Shown one piece after another: positions 1-6,779 of a stretch of DNA of 9,261 nt. Position numbers and translations under genes: made by a program. The stretch comes from Sphingomonadaceae bacterium (GTDB taxonomy: Bacteria > Pseudomonadota > Alphaproteobacteria > Sphingomonadales > Sphingomonadaceae), in assembly GCA_023384025.1 (NCBI GenBank), contig JAHDXX010000123.1, forward strand, positions 1 through 9,261, read 5' to 3'. Positions within the stretch are counted from its first letter, which is position 1; each line of letters starts with the position of its first letter. The notes beneath the pieces were generated by a model, which saw nothing but the letters and a program-made list of their open reading frames with translations, searched no databases and was not told the DNA's origin.

Positions 1-40
1 GTTTACGACGCTTAACCCTCTTGCGTGCGAGTCCCGCCTG

Positions 41-56
41 ATTCAGTATCTAGTGG
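41..56. promoter_or_regulatory. Putative NrdR box 1
   Basis: ATTCAGTATCTAGTGG matches the known NrdR consensus acaCwAtATaTwGtgt at 11 of 16 positions by hand count, including both core C/G ends. NrdR is the ATP/dATP-sensing repressor of ribonucleotide reductase genes and usually binds two boxes about 31-32 bp apart. The reverse complement reads CCACTAGATACTG, and box 2 reads CCACAAGATCGTG, so the two sites share 10 of 13 bases in opposite orientation. Lying upstream of nrdA makes the call reasonable, but no NrdR gene is visible in the window. Confidence 0.6.
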
Positions 57-72
57 TTCGGATCGCGGGGAC

Positions 73-88
73 ACCCACAAGATCGTGT
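73..88. promoter_or_regulatory. Putative NrdR box 2
   Basis: ACCCACAAGATCGTGT matches the NrdR consensus at 11 of 16 positions by hand count, with a perfect GTGT right end. Its centre lies between bases 80 and 81; the centre of box 1 lies between 48 and 49. The distance is therefore 32 bp, about three helical turns, which is the spacing typical of paired NrdR sites. The shared CCACwAGAT core with inverted box 1 is independent support. Confidence 0.6.
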
Positions 89-213
89 TGTTCAGGGCGT
101 GCAGGGCAACCTGTGTGAAGGGGACGATTCGCTCGCTGGCGGGGCCTTAACGGGCCGGTCTGTGGACAGAGCGGGGGACAAGTAATCCGCCGCCGGCCAC
201 CAAAAACATGCTA

Positions 214-230
214 GGCGGGAGCATTCCGCC
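214..230 (+). promoter_or_regulatory. Small leader hairpin
   Basis: GGCGGGA (214-220) can pair with TTCCGCC (224-230) through a three-base loop, with one G-U pair. It sits about 75 bases before the preferred nrdA start and just ahead of a stronger hairpin. It may be part of a folded nrdA leader or chance in GC-rich sequence. No known riboswitch is recognised. Confidence 0.35.
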
Positions 231-244
231 GAGTCGAACACAAG

Positions 245-276
245 TGGAACAAGAGCGCCGGACGGGCGCTGTTCCA
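245..276 (+). promoter_or_regulatory. Strong leader hairpin upstream of nrdA
   Basis: TGGAAC (245-250) pairs with GTTCCA (271-276), and AGCGCC (254-259) pairs with GGCGCT (265-270). This gives 12 base pairs with one three-base bulge (AAG, 251-253) and a five-base loop (260-264). It ends 29 bases before the ATG at 306. There is no T tract after it, so it is not a classical intrinsic terminator. It could be an RNA leader element affecting nrdA translation or stability, or a DNA palindrome bound by a regulator. Confidence 0.5.
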
Positions 277-305
277 ACGGGGCACAAAGGCGGGGCAAGA
301 CAGCA

Positions 306-414
306 ATGGAATTCAGGACCGGAGATGACGCGGCCATGGGGCTCGAACAGACTATCACGACCGCAACCCCCGCCCCGACACCGCCAGCCCCTACACAGAA
401 GGCCGCAGGACAAG
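306..414 (+). other. Probable true N-terminus of NrdA, in another frame
   Basis: From the ATG at 306 this frame reads MEFRTGDDAAMGLEQTITTA followed by a Pro/Ala/Thr-rich stretch ending TQKAA. It looks like the low-complexity leader seen before the conserved part of sphingomonad NrdA. A G-rich segment (GGGG at 292-295) lies 10 bases upstream as a possible ribosome site. The frame used by the rest of nrdA is poor here: between 325 and about 405 it contains AGA, CTA, CGA and CAA codons and encodes an Arg/Pro-rich string typical of a wrong frame in GC-rich DNA. Dropping one base near 405-420 would join TQKAA to DKGSEALVAAKAGEALAG and give a 670-residue protein. The cause could be a sequencing indel, a real mutation or a frameshift during translation. 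Confidence 0.55.
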
Positions 415-2319
415 GGCAGCGAAGCGCTGGTCGCCGCCAAGGCAGGCGAAGCCCTCGCCGGTGCCATGGCCGAAGTCGCCAGGGAAGCCGCCTCGGCCGA
501 TTCGAAGAAAGTGATGGACCGCCGGTTCACGATCGTGACCGACGCCGCGCGCGATGCCAACCTGACCGAGTTCGGCAAGGACACGCTGACCGACCGCTAC
601 CTGCTCCCCGGTGAAAGCTACCAGGACCTGTTCGCGCGGGTGGCCGATGCCTATGCCGACGATCAGGACCACGCCCAGCGGCTCTACGATTACATTTCGA
701 ACCTGTGGTTCATGCCGGCAACGCCGGTGCTGTCGAACGGCGGCACCAACCGCGGCCTGCCGATCTCGTGCTACCTCAACTCGGTGTCCGACAGCCTCGA
801 CGGGATCGTCGGGACCTGGAACGAGAACGTCTGGCTCGCTTCCAAGGGCGGCGGGATCGGCACCTACTGGGGCAACGTCCGCGGGATCGGCGAGCCGGTC
901 GGCCTCAACGGCAAGACCAGCGGCATCATCCCGTTCGTGCGGGTGATGGATTCGCTTACTCTGGCGATCAGCCAGGGTTCGCTGCGGCGCGGATCGGCAG
1001 CCTGCTATCTTGATATCAGCCACCCGGAGATCGAGGAATTCCTCGAGATCCGCAAGCCGTCGGGCGACTTCAACCGCAAGGCGCTGAACCTGCACCACGG
1101 CGTCCTCGTCACCGACGAGTTCATGGAAGCGGTCCGCAACGGCGACGAGTTCGAACTCAAGTCACCCAAGGACGGCAGTGTGCGCGGCAAGGTCGACGCG
1201 CGCAGCCTGTTCCAGAAGCTGGTCGAAACCCGCCTTGCCACCGGCGAGCCCTATATCGTGTTCAACGACACGGTGAACCGGATGATGCCCAAGCACCACC
1301 GCGACCTGGGCCTCAAGGTCTCGACCTCGAACCTGTGCTCGGAAATCACCCTGCCCACCGGCCGCGACCACCTGGGCCAGGATCGCACCGCGGTGTGCTG
1401 CCTCTCCTCATTGAACCTTGAAAAGTGGGACGAGTGGGAAGGCAACAAGCAGTTCGTGGAAGACGTGATGCGCTTCCTCGACAACGTGCTGCAGGACTAT
1501 ATCGACCGCGCCCCGCCGGAAATGGCCCGCGCCAAGTATTCCGCCAGCCGCGAACGCTCGGTCGGGCTCGGCGTCATGGGCTTCCACTCGTTCCTCCAGT
1601 CCAAGGGCATCGGCTTCGAAAGCCCGATGGCCAAGGTGTGGAACCTCAAGATGTTCAAGCACATCGCCGCCAAGGCGGACGAGGCATCGATGCTGCTCGC
1701 CAACGAGCGCGGCCCCTGCCCCGATGCCGAGGACATGGGCGTGATGCAGCGTTTCAGCTGCAAGATGGCGATCGCGCCGACCGCGTCGATCAGCATCATC
1801 TGCGGCGGCACCAGCGCCTGCATCGAGCCGATCCCGGCCAACATCTACACCCACAAGACGCTGTCGGGCAGCTTCGTGGTCAAGAACCCGTACCTGGAAA
1901 AGCTGCTGCGCGAGAAGTCGAAGGATTCGACCAACGTGTGGAACTCGATCCTCGAACGCGGCGGATCGGTCCAGCACTTGGACTTCCTGACGCCGGAGGA
2001 AAAGGCGGTCTACAAGACCAGCTTCGAACTCGACCAGCGCTGGCTGCTCGAATTCGCCGCCGACCGCACGCCCTACATCGACCAGGCGCAGAGCCTGAAC
2101 CTGTTCATTCCCGCCGACGTCGAGAAATGGGACCTGATGCAGCTCCACTTCCAGGCATGGGAAAAGGGCATCAAGAGCCTCTACTACCTGCGCTCGAAGA
2201 GCGTGCAGCGCGCCGGGTTCGCGGGCGGGGTCGAGGCGGACAACACCGCCGAAGCGCCCAGGTACGAACTGAGCGCGGGCGAACAGACCGACTACGAGGA
2301 ATGCCTCGCTTGCCAGTGA
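325..2319 (+). CDS. nrdA: Class I ribonucleoside-diphosphate reductase, alpha (large) subunit
   Basis: Catalytic subunit of ribonucleotide reductase, reducing ribonucleoside diphosphates to deoxyribonucleotides in the cytoplasm together with a radical-generating beta subunit (NrdB) not in this window. The expected residues are present: the first redox Cys in the ISCYLNS motif (codon 769), the N-x-C-x-E active site in TSNLCSEI (Asn 1330, Cys 1336, Glu 1342), the partner redox Cys in VCCLSSLNL (1396 or 1399), the radical-transfer tyrosine pair in SLYYLRS (2182, 2185), and a C-terminal Cys pair in ECLACQ (2302, 2311). The tyrosine pair points to class I rather than the B12-dependent class II. 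No ATP-cone precedes the catalytic core, so overall-activity control may lie on NrdB. The frame from 325 gives 664 residues, but its first 27 or so look non-coding. I suspect the real start is 306 in another frame with an indel near 410; 466 and 514 are fallback starts. The 3' end is certain. Confidence 0.93.
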   Translation: MTRPWGSNRLSRPQPPPRHRQPLHRRPQDKGSEALVAAKAGEALAGAMAEVAREAASADSKKVMDRRFTIVTDAARDANLTEFGKDTLTDRYLLPGESYQDLFARVADAYADDQDHAQRLYDYISNLWFMPATPVLSNGGTNRGLPISCYLNSVSDSLDGIVGTWNENVWLASKGGGIGTYWGNVRGIGEPVGLNGKTSGIIPFVRVMDSLTLAISQGSLRRGSAACYLDISHPEIEEFLEIRKPSGDFNRKALNLHHGVLVTDEFMEAVRNGDEFELKSPKDGSVRGKVDARSLFQKLVETRLATGEPYIVFNDTVNRMMPKHHRDLGLKVSTSNLCSEITLPTGRDHLGQDRTAVCCLSSLNLEKWDEWEGNKQFVEDVMRFLDNVLQDYIDRAPPEMARAKYSASRERSVGLGVMGFHSFLQSKGIGFESPMAKVWNLKMFKHIAAKADEASMLLANERGPCPDAEDMGVMQRFSCKMAIAPTASISIICGGTSACIEPIPANIYTHKTLSGSFVVKNPYLEKLLREKSKDSTNVWNSILERGGSVQHLDFLTPEEKAVYKTSFELDQRWLLEFAADRTPYIDQAQSLNLFIPADVEKWDLMQLHFQAWEKGIKSLYYLRSKSVQRAGFAGGVEADNTAEAPRYELSAGEQTDYEECLACQ

Positions 2320-2322
2320 CAG

Positions 2323-2372
2323 GGTAATTCCCCGTCCTCCCGCAATTGCAAGCGGTTAGCGGGGCAGTTACC
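2323..2372 (+). terminator. Three-tier stem-loop after nrdA
   Basis: Beginning three bases after the nrdA stop, three nested pairings line up: GGTAA (2323-2327) with TTACC (2368-2372), CCCCG (2330-2334) with CGGGG (2360-2364), and CCGC (2340-2343) with GCGG (2352-2355) around an eight-base loop. That is 14 pairs in a 50-base element with internal loops. No T run follows, so a strict Rho-independent terminator is not supported. It may be a transcription end, an mRNA 3'-stabilising structure, or both, separating nrdA from the TPR-CHAT gene. Confidence 0.5.
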
Positions 2373-2403
2373 ATCCCTTCGGGTCGCACCGATTGACTGG
2401 CTT

Positions 2404-2410
2404 GAGGGGG
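2404..2410 (+). promoter_or_regulatory. Ribosome binding site that selects the GTG start
   Basis: GAGGGGG ends five bases before the GTG at 2416, a good Shine-Dalgarno spacing. The nearby ATG at 2412 is in another frame and only one base from this site. The GTG frame gives a signal peptide and the full TPR-CHAT protein, so GTG is the supported start. Confidence 0.7.
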
Positions 2411-2415
2411 AATGG

Positions 2416-5274
2416 GTGCCACGGCGCAGAGATTACCGACGGTTCGGCGAGCGATTTCCACTGCGCTCGCTTGCGGCGGGCATGCTGGCCCTGTCGGCTG
2501 CCCACGCACCGCTGTCTGCCGGAGAAGCGACTCTTGCCGAAATGCGCGCGCGCGACCGGCTCGCCCCGCCGGAAACCGAGCTCGCCGCGTGGCAGGCGTT
2601 CGCGGCAGGCCGGACCGGGCCGGACCAGCCGCTGGTGCAGCGGGCCGAGATCCACCTCGGGCTCGCCATCGCCCATCTCTACGCCAAGCAGTTCACGCAA
2701 GGGTGGAGCGAGATCGAGGCTGCCGATGCCCTGGTCGCGCAGATGGACAGCCCGCCGCCCTATGCCGCCGAGCTCAATGCCTATGCCGCGCTGCTGCTGA
2801 CCGAGCTGGACCGGCTGGACGAGGCCGACCAGCGCGCCCGATCCGCGCTGGCGTTCGCCACTGCCCGGGGTGAGAGCGCGTTTGCCGACCAGGCGATCGC
2901 GCACAATGCGCTGGCCGGGATCGCCTTTGCCCGCAACGATCTCCCCGCGGCGGAGGGCGGCTACTGCACCGCGAGGGATCTCGGCCTGCGGGCGGCGTCG
3001 CCCTATCATGCGATGATCGTCAACGACGCGTCCTCGTGCGGGGTGGTCAAGTTCTTCCTCGAACGGCCTGATACCCTGCCCGCGATGCAGCTGGCGCGCG
3101 ACCACGCCCTGGCCCACCTGCCGCCCGACCACCCCAAGATGGGCAACGTGCTCAACAGCAGTTACGGCGTGCTGCTGCGTTATGGCCGCTATGGCGAAGC
3201 CGAACCGCTGATCCGCCGCCACCTCGAGCTCGAGCGCCGCCTCCATTCGGGCGATGTCGACGACATTTACGATCCGCTGTCGATGCTGGGGCGGGTGCTG
3301 GAGCTGCGCGAGCTCTATCCCGAAGCGGAAACGGTGATGCGGGCGGCGGCGGCGATGGCAGACCGGCTGCACGGCCGCAGCCAGCCTTACAACCGGGGCA
3401 TGTCGCACACCAACCTTGCCCGCATCCTCGCACGGCAGGGGCGGCTCGAGGAAGCGGTAACCGAAGCGCGCGCGGGCCTCGCCCGGCTGGAAGAGGATCT
3501 CGAACCGGGCGATACCAATATCGGCACCGGCCAGGTGCAGCTGGCCGACCATCTTGCCCGCATCGGGGCGACCGCCGAAGCGCTGGCGCTGGTCGATACC
3601 GGCCTCGCGCTGCTGACCGCGCGCCTGCCCGCCGATCACAGCGAAGTTCTGGGTGCCGAGCTGATCCGCGCGCGGATCCTCGCTGACGCCGGCAGGATGG
3701 ACGAGGCGCTCACCCTGGCCCGTGCCGCAACCGGCACATTCGAAAGCCGGATGTTCGACCTGGCAGCCAGCGAGACCGAACGGATCGCTCTGTCGCGCGT
3801 GCTGCCCGCCGCCTTCGCCGACCTGATCGAGGTCGCGCTGGCGGCAGGTTCGCCGGACGATGCCGTGCACGGTGCCCAGCTGTTCCTGCTGTCGGAACTG
3901 GCGGTGCCCAATGCCCGCATCTCCGCCGCCACGCTCGCCCGCGACCAGGGCCTGGCCGAACAGGTCGTCGCGTTCGAAAAGGCGCGCGAGGAAGCCGCCA
4001 CCCTTGGCAAGGCACTGACGCGCGCGCAGGCGGAAGGCAGTGCGGACGCCGCCGGGCTCACCGCTTCGCTGGCCGAGGCGGAAGCCAGCGCGCTGGCCGC
4101 GCAGGCCACCCTGAACGAAGCCTTCCCCGGCTACGCGGCGCTCGCCCGCCCGCAAGTGCCCTCGCTGGCGCAATTGCAGGCCGGCCTGGGCGAGCGCGAA
4201 ATGCTGGTGCTTCCGCTGGCCCTGCCGGACAAGGCGGTGACGCTGGCGGTGACCCGTGGCAGCGTGACCTGGGACAATGCTGCTATCGCGCCGACGGCCC
4301 TCAATGATCTCGCCGCGCGCGTGCAGGAAAGTGCCCGCCAGCCCGGCCAGTTCGACAGCGAGGCGGCCCATGCGCTGTTCCGCGCGGTTTTCCCGGGCAA
4401 GATCAGCGACGCCCTGGCGCAGGCCGACCGGCTGGTGTTCCCGGCGAGCGGATACCTCGCGCGCCTTTCCCCCGCCTTGCTGCTGGCCGCACCCCATGCG
4501 GCAGACCGCCCCCTCGCCGATGCCCCGTTCCTGGTGCGCAGCCACTCGGTCCGGATCACGGCCAGCCCGGCGGCGCAGGCCCCGGATGGTGAGGCCCGGA
4601 TCGCAGGCGGGTTCCTCGGCATTGGCGCGCCCTCGGCCTTGCCGGACCAGGTTGCGGGCTCCGGCCTGCGCTCCGCGCTCGGAGTCGACTTGCCGCCCCT
4701 GCCCCGCGCCCGCACCGAGCTTGAAGGAATCGCCGCAGCGCTGGGGGAAGCCGATCCGCTGATCCTGACCGATGCAGCCGCGTCAGAAGCAAGCATCGCA
4801 GCTCTGGGCGGACGCCGTTATGGCGTGATCGCCTTTGCCACGCATGGCCTCGTTGGTGGCGAGCTGCCCGGCCTCGACGAGCCGGCCTTGCTGCTGGCGC
4901 AAGTCGACCCGGCCCGGCCCGATGGTGACGGGCTGCTCACCGCCAGCGAAATCGCGATGCTGCGGCTCGATGCGGACTGGGTGATTCTCTCCGCCTGCGA
5001 GACAGCCGCGGGCGAGGACGCGATGGCACCGGCCTATTCCGGGCTCGCCCGTGCCTTCGCCCAAGCCGGGGCACGCGGGCTGATGCTGAGTCACTGGCGG
5101 GTGCGCGACGACGCGGCAGCCCAGCTGACAGTGGCCACGGTGCGCGGTGCAACCGAAGGCTTGCCCCGCGCCGAGGCTCTGCGCCGTGCGCAACTGGCCC
5201 TGATCGCCGACCCGGCCGTGCCCGACGGGGCGCATCCGGCAATCTGGGCGCCGTTCGTGATCATCGAGAACTGA
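2416..5274 (+). CDS. Exported TPR-repeat CHAT-domain protein (putative caspase-like peptidase)
   Basis: A 952-residue protein predicted to leave the cytoplasm. Residues 1-35 form a Sec signal peptide: an Arg-rich start (MPRRRDYRR), a hydrophobic core (SLAAGMLALSAAHA) and a likely cut after PLSA. About eight TPR-like helical repeats follow at roughly 80-440 (for example 245-275, 286-317, 328-360), then an Ala/Glu-rich linker that may be coiled coil (505-570), then a CHAT domain (about 580-952). Both expected catalytic residues are present, His810 in FATHGLV and Cys861 in ILSACETAAG, as is the C-terminal HPAIWAPFVI motif. CHAT domains are caspase-like folds, often joined to TPRs that sense a partner. 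Activity and substrate here are unknown. Two further cysteines, 184 and 208, lie in the TPR part and could form a disulfide outside the cytoplasm. The gene is 96 bases after nrdA, beyond a stem-loop, and is probably a separate unit. Confidence 0.85.
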   Translation: MPRRRDYRRFGERFPLRSLAAGMLALSAAHAPLSAGEATLAEMRARDRLAPPETELAAWQAFAAGRTGPDQPLVQRAEIHLGLAIAHLYAKQFTQGWSEIEAADALVAQMDSPPPYAAELNAYAALLLTELDRLDEADQRARSALAFATARGESAFADQAIAHNALAGIAFARNDLPAAEGGYCTARDLGLRAASPYHAMIVNDASSCGVVKFFLERPDTLPAMQLARDHALAHLPPDHPKMGNVLNSSYGVLLRYGRYGEAEPLIRRHLELERRLHSGDVDDIYDPLSMLGRVLELRELYPEAETVMRAAAAMADRLHGRSQPYNRGMSHTNLARILARQGRLEEAVTEARAGLARLEEDLEPGDTNIGTGQVQLADHLARIGATAEALALVDTGLALLTARLPADHSEVLGAELIRARILADAGRMDEALTLARAATGTFESRMFDLAASETERIALSRVLPAAFADLIEVALAAGSPDDAVHGAQLFLLSELAVPNARISAATLARDQGLAEQVVAFEKAREEAATLGKALTRAQAEGSADAAGLTASLAEAEASALAAQATLNEAFPGYAALARPQVPSLAQLQAGLGEREMLVLPLALPDKAVTLAVTRGSVTWDNAAIAPTALNDLAARVQESARQPGQFDSEAAHALFRAVFPGKISDALAQADRLVFPASGYLARLSPALLLAAPHAADRPLADAPFLVRSHSVRITASPAAQAPDGEARIAGGFLGIGAPSALPDQVAGSGLRSALGVDLPPLPRARTELEGIAAALGEADPLILTDAAASEASIAALGGRRYGVIAFATHGLVGGELPGLDEPALLLAQVDPARPDGDGLLTASEIAMLRLDADWVILSACETAAGEDAMAPAYSGLARAFAQAGARGLMLSHWRVRDDAAAQLTVATVRGATEGLPRAEALRRAQLALIADPAVPDGAHPAIWAPFVIIEN

Positions 5275-5283
5275 CCGGGCGCG

Positions 5284-5298
5284 GGCGGCATGGCCGCC
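5284..5298. terminator. Palindromic hairpin between convergent genes
   Basis: GGCGGC (5284-5289) and GCCGCC (5293-5298) form a perfect six-base stem around a three-base loop. It lies in the 26-base gap between the TPR-CHAT stop at 5274 and the diguanylate cyclase stop at 5301. GACC (5273-5276) and GGTC (5299-5302) could extend the stem with a bulge. It reads the same from both strands, so it could serve both genes, but there is no T tract on either side. Confidence 0.5.
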
Positions 5299-5300
5299 GG

Positions 5301-6545
5301 TCAGCTGGCCAGCCGGTCGACCCTCAGTTCGATCCGTTCGGACACCACCACCCGGTTGCGCCCTTCGCGCTTGGCCCGATAGAGCGCCCGGTCAGCGCGG
5401 GCAGTCAGCTCGCCAAGATCGACCACGGCCCCCGGCCCGGTCGAGGCGATGCCGATGCTGGCGCTCAGCGGCACACTGGCATTGTGCCGCACCGTGACCT
5501 GCAAGGCACCGATCGCAGCGCGGACCTGCTCACCGGTCCGCTCCGCCTCGTGGATCGAGGTGCTGGTGAATGCGGCGATGAATTCTTCCCCGCCGAAGCG
5601 GGCAATCGCCCCGCGTGAGCCGCTGAAGCATTCTTCCAGGCAGAGTCCCACGGCCCGCAGCGCCCGGTCGCCGGCCTGGTGGCCGTGCCGGTCGTTGAAG
5701 CTCTTGAAGTGGTCGAGGTCGATCATCATCACCGTGACCGCTTCGTCCGGCCCGCGGCGATCATGCATGAACCGGCTGTCGAAAGTGCTGCGGAAGGCGC
5801 GGCGGTTGGGAAGGCCGGTGAGCACGTCGCTTTCCGAAAGCTCGCGCAGGATACGCACATTCTGCTCAAGTTCGGCCTGGGCGAAGCTGTCACGCAACCC
5901 GAACAGGAAGGCGCGCCGTCTGAGTTCACCGGTGCGCAGTGCGATCACCAGCGTGCCGCCTGCCACCAGCGCGGTCAGCACGATATGCTCGATGATGAGG
6001 AAGCTGGGAATCGGATTGGGCCAGAGCCCGGCGATGATGGTAACGGCGGTGAACAGGCCGGCGAACATTGCCAGCTCGAAATCGCGATAGGGCAGCAGGA
6101 GCACACCCATCCCGAGAAGGAACGACGTCGCCATGGTATAGCGGGTCGCCGTCGCCGGGTCGCCGTGGCTGGCGAGGAACATCACCAGCCCGGCGAAGGC
6201 AACGAGGGTATAGGTGGTGGCAAGCTTGAGGTGCCACAGCTTCATCCGCGGCGCGAGCACGATCACCATCAGCGCAAAAGGCACGATCAGCGCCAGCCGC
6301 AGCACCAGGCCCTGGCTGGCCATGTGCGGGATCGCCACCCAGTCAAGCCCGCTCGACAGCAAGGTCACGCCAAGGCCGATCGCCTGCTGGTGGCGCAGCT
6401 CCTGCCGGGCGCCATCTTCCTGTTCGTCGTGATAGGCCTGCCTGAGCACGGCAGGCCAGGCCGAGAAGCGCTGGCGCTGCTCGACGGCGGCATGGACTGC
6501 CTGCTCCAGCTCGGAACGTTGGTGAGGGCCAGCCACAGCCGTCAT
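5301..6545 (-). CDS. Membrane-bound diguanylate cyclase (GGDEF domain)
   Basis: A 414-residue inner-membrane protein predicted to make cyclic di-GMP from two GTP. A cytoplasmic N-terminal stretch of about 55 residues is followed by six hydrophobic segments (about 56-73, 80-98, 105-125, 136-152, 157-175, 182-203), a short linker, and a GGDEF domain from about 232. The cyclase hallmarks are intact: DVLTGLPNRR (240-249), MIDLDHFK with the metal-binding Asp (274-281), and GGEEF at 318-322 (bases 5580-5594). The inhibitory I-site RxxD that normally lies just before this signature is absent; the aligned residues are Gly and Gly in SGSRGAIARF, so product inhibition is probably lost. I do not recognise the membrane domain as a named sensor. 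The ATG at 6545 has only a weak, distant AGGA upstream. The gene is convergent with one TPR-CHAT gene and divergent from the other. Confidence 0.9.
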   Translation of the reverse strand: MTAVAGPHQRSELEQAVHAAVEQRQRFSAWPAVLRQAYHDEQEDGARQELRHQQAIGLGVTLLSSGLDWVAIPHMASQGLVLRLALIVPFALMVIVLAPRMKLWHLKLATTYTLVAFAGLVMFLASHGDPATATRYTMATSFLLGMGVLLLPYRDFELAMFAGLFTAVTIIAGLWPNPIPSFLIIEHIVLTALVAGGTLVIALRTGELRRRAFLFGLRDSFAQAELEQNVRILRELSESDVLTGLPNRRAFRSTFDSRFMHDRRGPDEAVTVMMIDLDHFKSFNDRHGHQAGDRALRAVGLCLEECFSGSRGAIARFGGEEFIAAFTSTSIHEAERTGEQVRAAIGALQVTVRHNASVPLSASIGIASTGPGAVVDLGELTARADRALYRAKREGRNRVVVSERIELRVDRLAS

Positions 6546-6586
6546 CGGTCAAACGCGATCCTGTCAGTTCCCGGACGAACACCGTC

Positions 6587-6610
6587 TCCCGCTGTCTGTC
6601 ACCAGCGGGA
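6587..6610. promoter_or_regulatory. Perfect inverted repeat in the divergent region
   Basis: TCCCGCTG (6587-6594) and CAGCGGGA (6603-6610) are exact inverted copies separated by eight bases. The element lies 42-65 bases upstream of the cyclase ATG and 170 bases before the second TPR-CHAT start. It could be an operator for a dimeric regulator or a hairpin in the cyclase leader. No regulator gene is in the window to pair it with. Confidence 0.45.
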
Positions 6611-6645
6611 TCGACGGATTGAGGGATTGCGCTACCCACAAGACG

Positions 6646-6675
6646 TTAACGCCCGCGTGCCCGACAATGCTTAAT
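6646..6675 (+). promoter_or_regulatory. Possible promoter of the second TPR-CHAT gene
   Basis: TTAACG (6646-6651) and CTTAAT (6670-6675), 18 bases apart, each match four of six bases of the sigma70 -35 and -10 boxes. The pair sits in a locally AT-richer patch and would give a leader of about 100 bases. This is weak evidence; the rest of the 6546-6779 gap shows no clear promoter on either strand. Confidence 0.25.
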
Positions 6676-6779
6676 TTGCCGTAGTAGCCGGCTCAGGGTC
6701 GCCCCGCAGACCGGGCTTGCCAATGAAACGCCGATGTGATTCCTGACCACATCCCGCCTGCCTGATCCGGAGACGAACG

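Larger units (their letters stand above)
1..305. other. 5' non-coding control and leader region of nrdA
   Basis: I see no gene here. Open frames through this stretch lack a credible ribosome site and have poor codon use. It holds two NrdR-like boxes (41-56 and 73-88) and two hairpins nearer the gene (214-230 and 245-276). A weak sigma70-like pair, TTGCGT at 21-26 and CAGTAT at 44-49 with a 17-base spacer, would put the -10 inside the first NrdR box, which fits repression, but the match is poor. GATTC (GANTC, the CcrM-type methylation target of many alphaproteobacteria) occurs at 40-44 and 126-130. Whether an upstream gene ends just before position 1 cannot be seen. Confidence 0.6.

Noticed and set aside
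2..16. CtrA-like site near TTTACGACGCTTAAC
   Set aside because: The right half TTAAC fits, but the left half does not fall at the required seven-base spacing.
20..40. A possible tRNA 3' end (TGCGAGTCC resembles a T loop)
   Set aside because: The flanking bases do not form the T stem, and there is no acceptor end or CCA.
415..2319. Class II (B12-dependent) ribonucleotide reductase
   Set aside because: The adjacent tyrosine pair in SLYYLRS and the overall layout fit a class I alpha subunit, and no cobalamin riboswitch is seen upstream.
2416..2520. Tat signal peptide from the twin arginines at the N-terminus
   Set aside because: The arginines lack the surrounding SRRxFLK pattern; a Sec signal fits better.
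2412..2873. ATG start at 2412 as an alternative gene start
   Set aside because: It is one base from the ribosome site and opens an unrelated frame; GTG 2416 has proper spacing and leads to a signal peptide.
2368..4545. A 725-codon open frame on the minus strand opposite the first TPR-CHAT gene
   Set aside because: It is rich in Arg, Gly and Gln with no recognisable domain, while the plus strand encodes clear signal peptide, TPR and CHAT motifs. Long antisense frames are common in GC-rich DNA.
2416..5274. Link of the TPR-CHAT protein to type III-E CRISPR or gasdermin defence
   Set aside because: It carries a signal peptide, and no CRISPR repeats, effector or gasdermin-like gene is present in the window.
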